Notes: generated by a model from the sequence alone, not told the origin. Positions 45,868 through 55,262 are shown, counted from the stretch's first letter. The stretch is 64,000 bases of DNA from Yponomeuta sedellus (GCA_934045075.1 OW203722.1:651001-715000), one strand, 5' to 3'. Made by a program: numbers and translations.

Positions 45868-46379
45868 TATAGTAATTTTTGACATATAGGTACTCAGTAA
45901 CGGGCAATGTCGTAACTGAAAATAAAGTTCTATTGTATATATTTGGCATCGCAACAAGTGACTATCGCTACGACACCCAATGCCGAGTGGGCAGACTTCC
46001 TAGGAGTTAGTGTAACAACAAACAAGCATAAAAAAAGTTAAGTGTGTAAGGGAGCGAAGTTAACGACGCGTAGGAGCTACGCGTATCTCGAATGGGCCGT
46101 GGAAGTACGCCCAATTCCAATACAACTGGCCTTATAAAGGGCTAAGGAAAGTTACAGCGTATTCACCGATCCTCTGCTCGCGATTGCTATCGCGTATGTT
46201 GGATTGTATATGCGTCAGTAGCTTATTCTGCAGGGCAAAGGGTTTTCTTTTAAGAAGGAAAGGAAACTACGAAACTAGTTTAAGAGGTTTTAAATGAAAG
46301 ACAACCTTTTATTTTAACCTAACGCCTTCAGCTTTTGCGGCAATGGAGCTTCTTCTTCCTTTCCCGATACCTGCCCGAT

Positions 46380-46690
46380 AGTTGGCCACTGCAATGGCAG
46401 CAGCGTTGGCCTCTGTTAGGTCCTCCAGAGTGCAGGTGTGAGGGAACAATGGTCATTAGAGCACGTGTATCATGGATTGCGATGAAGCTCTACAATCACA
46501 TTGCTCCTCTGTTGGTGCAATATAACTCCATCTGCTTAGGTTTAGTCTGCAGCGACCTACTTGGGTCCGGAGTCGGTTGAGTGACTGCCACGTAGGCCAC
46601 TGCAGATTGGAACCCATTGGAAGCCTCTCTTGGGGGTTTACAAAGCCTGTGGGTACGGGATGTTTTAGTTTCCACAGCACTACCCTTTCC
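46380..46690 (-). mobile_element. LINE C-terminal remnant with zinc-binding tail
   Basis: The minus strand reads LNRLRTQVGRCRLNLSRW then CDCRASSQSMIHVL, the same domain type as 14600-14875 but another lineage. The left part is out of frame. Confidence 0.75.
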
Positions 46691-46974
46691 TCACCTCATT
46701 TTTCTGAGACCTGTGTGCTGCGCAGAAAACTTTTCCTGCTTTTTAGCCTAGCTGGCGGCAGGTCGTACTCATAAAGAGGTTTTCCGTTATCGAATTGTTT
46801 CTTTCTTTTAATAGAGCTGATACGCAACAAATAATGTACGTGGGTGATTACCAAAAAGAGACTTGAAAAATTAAGTCGAAATTACATTTTGAAAGAAGGG
46901 AAGAAAAATATTTATTTCTATTGAGTGTAAACCAACCTGATAAAATAAAAAAAATATTTGAGATGTATAAACCT

Positions 46975-47309
46975 TGAAAAACCTATTTAGAGTCTAAAAA
47001 TTCCACCCATGCCGGGATTCGAACCCGCGACCTCTGGCTATCCGTGCCAGCGCTCTTCCAACTGAGCTAATTTGCGACTCACCGACATCAGTGAAATTTC
47101 GAACCTCTTTAGAATACTCTTTGTATTACGTACAGGCAGCGACATCTGGCTGAAGTAATTTGCATCACTTGCAGCCCCGAGTACCAATAGCTATCCGTGC
47201 CAGAGTGGGTCGCGGGTTCGAATCCCGGCATGGGTGGAATTTTTAGCCTCTAAATAGGTTTTTAAATATTTTCCTTAGCACGGGTTAGTGCATTAAAAAT
47301 AATATAATC
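46975..47309. mobile_element. SINE-T, inverted copy with 12-bp target duplication
   Basis: Minus-strand body and head (46975 to about 47186) joined to a plus-strand half-head and 3' end (to 47309). ATGTATAAACCT flanks it at 46963-46974 and 47310-47321. Confidence 0.92.
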
Positions 47310-47438
47310 ATGTATAAACCTACTATGAAAAAAAACATGTTTTTGTGAGTACCGAGTTAACTTAAGTATACACTGAAATCAAAAACTATTTTGAAATAAC
47401 AGTTTTTGTACCTCACAATAGAAAAAGAGTAACATAAT

Positions 47439-47570
47439 TGTAGTGTTTGGTTTTATTGTAGGTACTTCTACTATTTGAAATATTGTTATACCCGCAAGTG
47501 ACAATAAATAGTTTCCGTTCAAATAGCCGTCTTTCATTGTGTGCTCCGGTAAAACCCTTGATATATAACA
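47439..47570 (+). repeat. 5' LTR (132 bp)
   Basis: Begins TGTAGTGTTTGG and ends TATATAACA. It matches 52106-52237 with no difference seen. The U3/R/U5 borders cannot be placed from sequence alone. Confidence 0.95.
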
Positions 47571-47572
47571 AC

Positions 47573-47582
47573 TGGCGACGAG
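47573..47582 (+). promoter_or_regulatory. Primer-binding site, probably for tRNA-Ser
   Basis: TGGCGACGAG starts two bases after the 5' LTR, where minus-strand priming sites lie in LTR elements. It begins with TGG, the complement of the tRNA CCA end. From memory, the ten bases complement the 3' end of an animal tRNA-Ser(GCT). The match stops after ten bases, so the tRNA assignment is an inference. Confidence 0.65.
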
Positions 47583-47584
47583 TT

Positions 47585-50500
47585 ATGACGGGAAACGGTG
47601 AAAATTCGGGACCCCAAAGAGCGTCGACTTCGCTAAATATGAAAGAGTTTGATTTGCGTTCGGGTAAATGGAGCATTTACGTGGATCAGTTGAGGGCGTG
47701 GTTCGAGATCAACGACATCAAAATTGCGTTACAGACGAAGTATTTAATAGCACTAGTAGGTGCAGAAACGCTAGAATTGATAGTAGATTTGTGTTATCCA
47801 AAACGACCAAGTGAAGTGAATTTTGATGAGATCGCAGAAAAAGTGCAAAAACATCTATCGCCTAAACGATCGGAAATAGCAGAACGGATGTGTTTTCGTG
47901 CGTGTAAACAAGAGGCGGGCCAATCATTAAACGACTTCATGGCCCGTTTAAAACAACTGGCAAAGACTTGCAACTTCTCAGGAACGAAGTACTTAGAAGA
48001 GAGCTTACGTGACCAATTTGTTTACGGAATGCGCAGTGACACCATTCGTTTCCGACTTCTCACTGAGGAGGCACTAACATTCGGGACCGCCACGGCGATA
48101 GCCTTATCACTGGAAGCGGCTGATCGGGACTCCAGAGCTGGCGGGGCGCAGGCGGCAGCGGAGCCGCCCGGCGCCAGCGCCGAGGCCGTGCACGCGGTGC
48201 GCGGCGCGCGAGGGCAGGGGCCCCGCGGCGGGCGCGAGGCGCCCCAGCAGCACTGGCGCGGCGCCCGCGGCGGCGCCCGCCCCAGGCGGTGCTACAGGTG
48301 TGCGGGAGCCCATGCGGACTCCCGGTGCTCGTTCGTGAACGTCGAGTGTTATGTATGTGGTAAAAGAGGCCACATAGCGAAAGTGTGTAAAGCGCGCAGG
48401 GGTGGCCATGGTGTAAACACCGTGGAGTGCGAGTTCCTGAGGTCGGAACACAATGAAAGCTATGGAGAGGAAGTCCAGGCTAGTGAGGTCTACGATGATG
48501 TCGCCGATGACGTCCCAGTTTACATGGTCCTTGGCGCTGAGAGCAGCGACCGGCCGTGGTGGTGTAAAGTGACGGTAAATGACGTGGAATTGGATATGCA
48601 GTTGGACAGTGGAGCAGGAGTAAGTGTCATTCCCCTGGATATGTATCAACGCTATTTTTCATCAATTAGCATTTTACCAACTAACATTAATTTAAAAATG
48701 TACAGTGGTCAAAAGATTACGCCAATAGGAGAAATTACTTGTCGTGTTACTTATAAACAAACGACTGTAAATAACCTTAAATTGATAATTATGGGAGGGC
48801 AAAACAATGTGGCTCTGCTGGGCAGACGGTGGATGACGGCGCTGGGCATTGTGTGTAACGAGCACGTTCATGGACTGAGCGCGGCCGCGGTTCCGCCGCC
48901 GCCGCCGCCGCCGCCGCGGCGTTTTGTCACCGCAGCTGAGAGACAGCATCAAGACCTATTCAAAACTTTGTCACAGAGATTTCCGTCTGTTTTTTCTCCC
49001 GGGGTAGGTAAATTTACAGGGGGTGTCATACGTCTTAATGTTCAGCCAGGGGCGTGTCCGGTGTATTGTAAACCGCGACCGGTGCCGTACGCACTTCGTG
49101 ATGCAATTGAAAATGAGCTTTGTCGATTAGAGGCGGAAGACATAATTTCGCCTGTGGAAGTGAGTGAATGGGGCACGCCGGTAGTGCCCGTTAGAAAGCC
49201 TACGGGCGAGATACGTTTGTGTGGTGATTTTAAAATCACATTAAATCCAGTATTGGAGGATGACAAGTACCCAATCCCAAGAATCGATGACATTTTTGCC
49301 GCCCTCCAGGGCGGCCAGCTGTTTAGTAAGATCGACCTGAGTCACGCCTACCAGCAGGTACCTTTAACAGACGACTCAAAGCTACTGTGTGTAATAGTCA
49401 CGCATAAAGGTAACTATTGCTTTAACAGGCTGCCTTTCGGTGTTAAGTGTGCAGTTAGCAAATTTCAAAGAATTATGGAAAAGCTTTTCCAGAAAATGCG
49501 TTTTGTAACAGTATATTTGGATGATATATTAGTTACAGGCATAGACTCTGCCGATCACATGAACAGACTGCTAAATGTTTTTCAAATTTTGGCAAACTCG
49601 GGATTGAAGGTAGCTGCAAAAAAGTGCAAGTTTTTCCAAAGAGCGGTGTCGTACTTAGGATATGTAATTGACGCCTCGGGATTGGGTACCGAGGCTATAA
49701 AAGTTGATGCGATAAATAATGCTCCTACCCCAAACAGTGTGTCTAGGCTAAAGGCTTTCTTAGGTCTTGTTAACTATTACGCGAAGTTTTTACCAAACTT
49801 GAGTACAGTCTTGCATCCGTTGCATGACCTTTTAAAGAAGGACGTTAAGTTTAATTGGACAATTGAGTGTGAAAGGTCGTTTAACAAAGTGAAAGAAATG
49901 CTTTCAGCGAAACCGATATTGGTACACTACAATCCAGAGCTACCGCTGCGATTGTACTGCGATGCGTCACCGTACGGAGTAGGGGCCGCGCTGATGCAGC
50001 GCGACGCGGCGGGCGTGGAGCGGCCGGTGGCGCACGCGTCGCGCGCACTTACCGCACCCGAGCGAAACTATGCTCAAATATGCAGGGAGGGACTCGCTAT
50101 CATATTCGCTGTACAGAAATTTAATCATTACGTCTATGGAAGGCGCTTTACTTTGGTAACTGATTGTAAGCCATTAGCGGCTATATTTTGTCAGAACAAG
50201 AGCATACCGAAAATGATAGCCGGCCGTTTACAACGATGGGCGGTCATACTTTGCGGGTACGATTACGTAATAGAATGTATAAAATCGGAAGAAAATTGCG
50301 TCGCGGACGCATTATCTCGACTACCGCTCGAAATAGAATTAGGTACGTCTAAGGAGACGTTCGAATTTATAAACCACATTGAAGAAGCGACTTCTCTCGA
50401 CCACCGTCAAATTGCGAGTGCGACAAAATCTGATCCCGTACTATCGAAGGTGGTCAATTTGTTGAGACGAAATTGGGAGTACTGCGGCGCGGAATCTCTT

Positions 50501-51676
50501 CAGCCGTATTGGCGAGTACGTGACGCGCTGTCGGTGGAGCACAACTGCGTGCTGCGAGATGCACGCGTAACGGTGCCGGCCAGTCTGCGTCCACGAGTGC
50601 TGCGCGCGCTGCACGCCACGCACCAAGGAGTGGTGCGCATGAAGGCGCTAGCGCGCAGCTACGTGTGGTGGCCAGGCCTTGACGCCGACTTGGAGCGGGT
50701 GGCCCGCGAGTGCGAGACATGCTCGCTGGAGCGACCCACACCGCCCGCCGCGGCTGTGCATCCTTGGGCGTGGCCTCAAACTCCGTGGTACCGGTTGCAC
50801 GTGGATTTTCTTAGTCCCAAAATGAGCGTTTATTATCTCGTAATAATCGATGCGTACTCAAAGTGGATAGAGGTATTTGCTGTGAGTTCCACGAGTGCTA
50901 ATAATACCATAAGGCGTTTTAGAGAAGTATTCAGTCGGTTCGGTTATCCGTATGAATTAGTGTCTGACAACGGACCACCATTTAATAGCAAGGAATACGC
51001 GGATTACCTAAAAATAAATGGTATTCGACAAATTTTAGTATCGCCTTACAAGCCCAGTAGCAACGGGGCGGCTGAAAATACCGTGCGAATTGTCAAAAGC
51101 TGTTTGAAGAAAGCAGTTAGAGATGGGGAGGATTTAGATAAAGCTTTACAAGCATTTCTTATGATGCATAGAGTGACGCCGCATTGTACAACAGGCCGCA
51201 CCCCCGCGGAATTATTACTCAAAAGAAATTTCCGTACAACTTTTGACCTACTTCGACCCGACGGGGAAGATCAGGTCAGGATTAGGCAAAGCAAACAGGC
51301 ACGAATAAATGAAAGGGTTGTGAGAGAAATTAGTGTGGGCGACAAAGTACTGTTTAAAGTTTATAAAAATAATAAAGAGTCATGGGTTCGGGGCGTAGTT
51401 GAGAGTAGGTTGGGACCGTTGACTTACCACATACGGGATGGGGTTTATATACATAAACGACACATCAATCAATTGCTCATCGACTCGGTACCTGAGTCCG
51501 ACCCTGTACGCATACTGCCACACCCGGCGCGGTGCGCGTCGTGGGCGCCGCCGTCGGCATCGCAGCCGGTGCAGTGCGGAAGCCCGGCCGCGCGCCCCGC
51601 GACCCCCGCGGGGGCCTCGCCGCGGTTTGCTACTCCCGAGAGTGGGAGCAAACCCCCTGACCTTGAATCAGCTTGA
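47585..51676 (+). CDS. Gag-Pol polyprotein of Ty3/Gypsy retrotransposon
   Basis: One uninterrupted frame of 1363 codons, starting at the ATG just after the primer site. An upstream in-frame ATG at 47483 lies inside the LTR, so I prefer 47585. Residue numbers count from 47585. Gag capsid-like region about 1-200; a very GC-rich linker about 180-235; paired zinc knuckles at about 236-268 (CX2CX3HX4C, then CX2CX4HX4C). The aspartic protease has LDSGAG with Asp341. Reverse transcriptase has Asp584 in KIDLSHAYQQ and YLDD at 644-647. RNase H has Asp793 in YCDAS. Integrase has an HH-CC finger from about 1010, then Asp1074, Asp1128 and Glu1164, giving D-D-35-E. All catalytic residues I looked for are present, so the element may be active. 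Oddities: a run of prolines from a (CCG)n tract at 48893-48916, and GVKCAVSKFQ where the usual RT motif reads GVxSAPxxFQ. Gag and pol share one frame, so no frameshift is needed. Confidence 0.96.
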   Translation: MTGNGENSGPQRASTSLNMKEFDLRSGKWSIYVDQLRAWFEINDIKIALQTKYLIALVGAETLELIVDLCYPKRPSEVNFDEIAEKVQKHLSPKRSEIAERMCFRACKQEAGQSLNDFMARLKQLAKTCNFSGTKYLEESLRDQFVYGMRSDTIRFRLLTEEALTFGTATAIALSLEAADRDSRAGGAQAAAEPPGASAEAVHAVRGARGQGPRGGREAPQQHWRGARGGARPRRCYRCAGAHADSRCSFVNVECYVCGKRGHIAKVCKARRGGHGVNTVECEFLRSEHNESYGEEVQASEVYDDVADDVPVYMVLGAESSDRPWWCKVTVNDVELDMQLDSGAGVSVIPLDMYQRYFSSISILPTNINLKMYSGQKITPIGEITCRVTYKQTTVNNLKLIIMGGQNNVALLGRRWMTALGIVCNEHVHGLSAAAVPPPPPPPPRRFVTAAERQHQDLFKTLSQRFPSVFSPGVGKFTGGVIRLNVQPGACPVYCKPRPVPYALRDAIENELCRLEAEDIISPVEVSEWGTPVVPVRKPTGEIRLCGDFKITLNPVLEDDKYPIPRIDDIFAALQGGQLFSKIDLSHAYQQVPLTDDSKLLCVIVTHKGNYCFNRLPFGVKCAVSKFQRIMEKLFQKMRFVTVYLDDILVTGIDSADHMNRLLNVFQILANSGLKVAAKKCKFFQRAVSYLGYVIDASGLGTEAIKVDAINNAPTPNSVSRLKAFLGLVNYYAKFLPNLSTVLHPLHDLLKKDVKFNWTIECERSFNKVKEMLSAKPILVHYNPELPLRLYCDASPYGVGAALMQRDAAGVERPVAHASRALTAPERNYAQICREGLAIIFAVQKFNHYVYGRRFTLVTDCKPLAAIFCQNKSIPKMIAGRLQRWAVILCGYDYVIECIKSEENCVADALSRLPLEIELGTSKETFEFINHIEEATSLDHRQIASATKSDPVLSKVVNLLRRNWEYCGAESLQPYWRVRDALSVEHNCVLRDARVTVPASLRPRVLRALHATHQGVVRMKALARSYVWWPGLDADLERVARECETCSLERPTPPAAAVHPWAWPQTPWYRLHVDFLSPKMSVYYLVIIDAYSKWIEVFAVSSTSANNTIRRFREVFSRFGYPYELVSDNGPPFNSKEYADYLKINGIRQILVSPYKPSSNGAAENTVRIVKSCLKKAVRDGEDLDKALQAFLMMHRVTPHCTTGRTPAELLLKRNFRTTFDLLRPDGEDQVRIRQSKQARINERVVREISVGDKVLFKVYKNNKESWVRGVVESRLGPLTYHIRDGVYIHKRHINQLLIDSVPESDPVRILPHPARCASWAPPSASQPVQCGSPAARPATPAGASPRFATPESGSKPPDLESA

Positions 51677-52098
51677 ACTACGGTTTCGCCGTCAGCTGAC
51701 AATGATGCCCCTATGGCCATAAACCGTCCCAGGCGAAATCGCCGTCCGCCCATCAGATTTGCATGCCCCTAATTATGTAAATAAAATTAACACTAGCTAT
51801 AGGTATACTTAAGCTATATGTGGACGTTTTCCATAATAGTTAAAATGTGATTGTAAGTTTAACTTTTGTAAAAAATAGATTACCAGTAGATTTATCTGAA
51901 ATATATAGGAAACGAACAGTAGGTACGCTACCAATCATAATAATTGATTACATTGGGTTTATTAACCTTGGTAACGCATTGTTTTATGTTAACGCCTGAT
52001 TCTAAGGAAACTTAAATGCTTGATAAGGTTTTGGTTAGAAACTTTAGTGTTTAGTACTAATGTTTATTTTGATAATGGATAATTTTCTAAATTAGTGT
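51677..52098 (+). other. 3' untranslated part of the LTR element
   Basis: AT-rich sequence between the gag-pol stop and the polypurine tract. No env-like or other reading frame is seen. Confidence 0.8.
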
Positions 52099-52105
52099 GG
52101 GGAAA
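52099..52105 (+). promoter_or_regulatory. Polypurine tract of the LTR element
   Basis: GGGGAAA directly abuts the 3' LTR, the expected place for the plus-strand primer. It is short, but no other purine run lies next to the LTR. Confidence 0.6.
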
Positions 52106-52237
52106 TGTAGTGTTTGGTTTTATTGTAGGTACTTCTACTATTTGAAATATTGTTATACCCGCAAGTGACAATAAATAGTTTCCGTTCAAATAGCCGTCTT
52201 TCATTGTGTGCTCCGGTAAAACCCTTGATATATAACA
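52106..52237 (+). repeat. 3' LTR (132 bp)
   Basis: Same sequence as the 5' LTR at 47439-47570. It is followed directly by the second copy of the 5-bp target duplication ATAAT. Confidence 0.95.
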
Positions 52238-52242
52238 ATAAT

Positions 52243-52385
52243 ATAACTTCACGCCCGTATCCCAGAGGGGTAGGCCGAGACCAATTGCCACGATCACGAT
52301 AGATCACCTTCGCTTCATTAACGTGTATTAGTTGTTGCATGCACGGTATTGCACGCCGGTTTCTAGTATTATTTATCTTTTTAGA
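52243..52385 (-). mobile_element. LINE 3' end interrupted by the LTR element
   Basis: Minus-strand LINE end of the STRNRRACM lineage (CACGCCCGTATCCCAGAGG at its tip). Its A/T tail is split by the LTR element, with the rest at 47430-47438. Confidence 0.8.
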
Positions 52386-52479
52386 AAGAGAGTCTCATTA
52401 CAATTGCAAATTTATGGTCCTTTCGATGTTTATTCGGCTATAAGATGCCGGTCGAGATAAAATATAAGGTTATGATATT

Positions 52480-52680
52480 AGATTCGGTTGCCTGGAAGAA
52501 ATTGCTTTTAGTAATAAGGCCCCCATTTGTACTCAATTTTTGTATAGTTTCTGTTATTGTAATTTCTGTGCACGTTAAAAAATTTCTATCTATTTTGAAG
52601 AGCTCGAGGATTTTTATTTGTATTCTCACTCAGTTATTTATACATGACAAGTTCTCGTCGTTTTGCGTTTTGCCGTAAAA
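52480..52680 (+). repeat. LINE-type 3' untranslated end
   Basis: GGTTGCCTGGAAGAAATTGC and AATAAGGCCCCCATTTGTAC, same family as 30060 and 59548. Confidence 0.6.
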
Positions 52681-52824
52681 AAGGATTTTTGCTTGGTCAT
52701 CCATCACTAAACTTTATAAACTTAAAACTACTGAGCACAAATGGGCCGTGGAAGTACACCCCACTATGAAAGTACTGACCTTATGGAGTATTCATAGATC
52801 CTTTACTCTTGACTGGTATTCTTC

Positions 52825-52890
52825 TTTTTCTTGCTATATCTTAGTCCACTGCTGGACACAGCCCTCCCCCGATGAGCGCCATAGCGTTGT
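52825..52890 (-). mobile_element. RTE 3' end fragment
   Basis: Only the last 50 bp or so (GGGGGAGGGCTGTGTCCAGC on the minus strand) remains. Confidence 0.6.
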
Positions 52891-53544
52891 ATTAGGTTTA
52901 AGTCATCTTAAATCTAATACATCAGTTGATACTTATCCGTTTCATAAGATTCCACGATTGCCATGAATAACTTTAAATAGCAAACCATTAGATAATTGTC
53001 TTACAAAACTAGGGAAAACTTTGGTGTTGCGGCCAGACACACGAATAGCAGTCGTTCAGGATCTGTCGGATAAACAACAAGAAGACTGGTAAAACTTGCT
53101 AATACAATTTCTATTACTCAAGTAAACAACCGTAAACATGCATGTTTCACGGCTGCAAGCGGCGCGCTTAAAACATCTACAAAAGCCTTCAACAACCTCT
53201 ACGGTGCGTATTCATGAGCTGTCTCGAAGACTGCTTGCCAGTTCCACGCTTGGTAACTTTACTAGAGCGTCATTGAATCGGTTTCCATTTACTTGATAGT
53301 CACTTTTCTTCACCTTAATCGACCGTGGAGCCGTGAAGTTCCGTGATTCATGCAGTCTTTTAAAGTTATTTTGTTTTAGCGGTTCTTGGAAAGATTGGAA
53401 TAGAAGTTTAAAATAGAAATGCAGTTTAATAGACGAGCTTACGAGAGGATTAAAGACTTTGCAAGCAATCTTAAAAATCAGTATTCAGATTTTCAGATCC
53501 ATTCAAATATTTTTACAGATAACATGCAACATTACCTACTAAGT

Positions 53545-53717
53545 CCCGTCACTGTTTTACAATCCTCTACCATACTCCACCACCGGGGCCAAGTCTGGGT
53601 TGGTGGAGGATTGTAAGAAAGTGGCGGGCTTTACTGTCAGAAGTTATCAAGCCGCCCATAAGGCCTCTGACATAGCTTAACGACTGCCATCACCTGACCG
53701 CGCCTGTTGTTGCAGAA
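53545..53717. mobile_element. SINE-5S, partly inverted fragment
   Basis: A short plus-strand piece (CACTGTTTTACAATCCTC) is followed by the minus-strand tail and body, making a hairpin. It stops inside the head region (GCGCCTGTTGTTGC). Confidence 0.75.
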
Positions 53718-53981
53718 ACGGAAACTTGTAAAGGTTATATTAATACTTGCGGGATTTAAATACGATATTCCTCTGTATGCAGAGTTGTTGACACAATATC
53801 GGGGGTGACTCGAGGCAGGTCCAATTACATCCGGCGTGCAGTGGGACTTACCCGTTACGTTGAATGCGAGATGAGCCTCGGCCCGCGGGACGAACCACGA
53901 CCTCCGAACTGATTCAGTGCCTTGTGAGTTATACAACTGTAACAGTGCAAACCTCTTTACACCATTTTTGGTGATATTTCT

Positions 53982-54199
53982 TAAAAACCTATTTAGAGGC
54001 TAAAAATTCCACCCATGCCGGGATTCGAACCCGCCACCTCTGGCCATCCATGCCAGCGCTTTTTCCAACTGAGCTAATGGGCGACTCACCGGCACCAGTG
54101 AAATTTCGAACCTCTTTACACTATTCTCTGTATTACGTAGCCTCTAAATAGGTTTTTAAAATTGTCCTTAGCACGGGTTAGTGCATTAAAAATAAAAAT
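53982..54199. mobile_element. SINE-T, inverted copy inside an older repeat
   Basis: A minus-strand copy (53982-54138) is joined to the plus-strand 3' end (54139-54199). The sequence around it matches 22335-22440, where no SINE is present. About 30 bp of target appears lost and no duplication is clear. Confidence 0.85.
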
Positions 54200-54349
54200 C
54201 ATTTTTAAAATAACGTCATCCATTTTTGAGATTTCCTTTGGTTTTTGGCATTACTGATTTACATTTCAACTAGACTCGAATGTATAAATCTTTTTTTACT
54301 TCCTTATTCTGTCTTTTACCAGGTTTTCTGTTTATATTATAAATAAAAC

Positions 54350-54756
54350 GGGACATGGACACTCACGAAAGGGCTGGTCCACCAGTTCAAAGTCGCTCAG
54401 CGAGCTATGGAGAGAGCTATGCTCGGAGTTTCGCTGAAAGATAGGATTCGTAACGAATGCATCCGACAGAAAACCAAAGTTATCGACATAGCTCAGAGAA
54501 TTAGCAAGCTGAAGTGGCAGTGGGCTGGCCATATGTCGCGAAGAACCGACAACCGTTGGAGCAAACGTGTCCTTGAGTGGAGACCGCGACTCAGCAAACG
54601 TAGTGTGGGACGCCCTCCGACGAGGTGGGATGACGATCTGCGAAAAACTGCAGGCAGATGCTGGATGCGGCAAGCTGAAGACAGGGCGCTATGGCGCTCA
54701 TTAGGGGAGGGCTATGTCCAGCAGTGGACTAGTATAGCCTGACGATGACGATGACG
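54350..54756 (+). mobile_element. RTE-like LINE, 5'-truncated, 14-bp target duplication
   Basis: Codes for the last 110 residues or so of an RTE-type protein (MERAMLGVSLKDRIR ... GRPPTRWDDDLRKTAGRCW ... GEGYVQQW) and ends in a (GACGAT)n tail. ATTATAAATAAAAC flanks it at 54336-54349 and 54757-54770. The same repeat at 22530 lacks this insert. Confidence 0.92.
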
Positions 54757-54855
54757 ATTATAAATAAAACACATTGTAAATAAAACACACAGTTGAAGTC
54801 GTACCAGTCTATTATTTAAGAGTAGCTTTTGCCCGCGACCCCGTCCGCTTGGAAA

Positions 54856-54903
54856 AGATTCCCGGCATGGGTGGAATTTTTAGCCTCTAAATAGGTTTTT
54901 AAG
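54856..54903 (+). mobile_element. SINE-T 3' fragment
   Basis: Only GATTCCCGGCATGGG through CTCTAAATAGGTTTTTAAG remains. It follows a CCCGCGACCCCGTCCGC stretch of another repeat. Confidence 0.7.
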
Positions 54904-55139
54904 ATTCAAGGAACAAAATAAATCGGTCTTATTCCTTGCATACATTATATACCTACATTACACCCTCTGTGCAAAGTTTTAGCTTCCTAGGTCCAACGGT
55001 TTGGGTTGGGAGTTGATGAGTGAGTCAGTCAGTCAGGACTTTGAATTTTATTTATTTAGATAAAACGATTTACAACATCACACAATTACGAGTCAATCAA
55101 ATCATAGATACGTTCCACTCAAGCAATCGCGTTTTGTAC

Positions 55140-55262
55140 GGGCAAGCGTAAGGGTTCTTGAGTGGAGTCCGCCACTCGGCAAACGTAATGTAGAAAACCC
55201 TCCGTCCAGGTGGGATGACGATCTGTGAAAAACTGCAGGCAAATGCTGGATGCGCCAAGCCG
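55140..55262 (+). mobile_element. RTE-like LINE internal fragment
   Basis: About 40 codons (VLEWSPPLGKRN, then SRWDDDL and KTAGKCWMRQA) with one in-frame stop. Confidence 0.75.

Larger units (their letters stand above)
47439..52237 (+). mobile_element. Complete Ty3/Gypsy (Mag-like) LTR retrotransposon
   Basis: A 4799-bp element bounded by two 132-bp direct repeats that start TG and end CA. It is flanked by the 5-bp duplication ATAAT (47434-47438 and 52238-52242). In order it holds the 5' LTR, a primer-binding site, one gag-pol reading frame, about 430 bp of 3' untranslated sequence, a short purine tract and the 3' LTR. No env frame is present. I saw no difference between the two LTRs when comparing base by base, which implies a recent insertion. 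Short LTRs, one fused frame and the paired zinc knuckles fit the Mag lineage; that lineage call is from memory of the family. The flanking sequence shows that it inserted into the 3' tail of a LINE fragment that continues at 52243. Confidence 0.95.
53942..54805. repeat. Repeat shared with 22335-22610, with two insertions
   Basis: Same blocks as 22335-22610, interrupted at 53982-54199 (inverted SINE-T) and 54350-54756 (RTE). The underlying repeat is not identified. Confidence 0.8.

Noticed and set aside
47483..47584. Upstream ATG as the start of gag-pol
   Set aside because: It lies inside the 5' LTR, before the primer-binding site; the ATG at 47585 is the more likely start.
48107..48649. 180-codon minus-strand frame inside the retrotransposon
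   Set aside because: Overlaps the GC-rich part of gag-pol on the opposite strand, where stop codons are rare; no motif seen.
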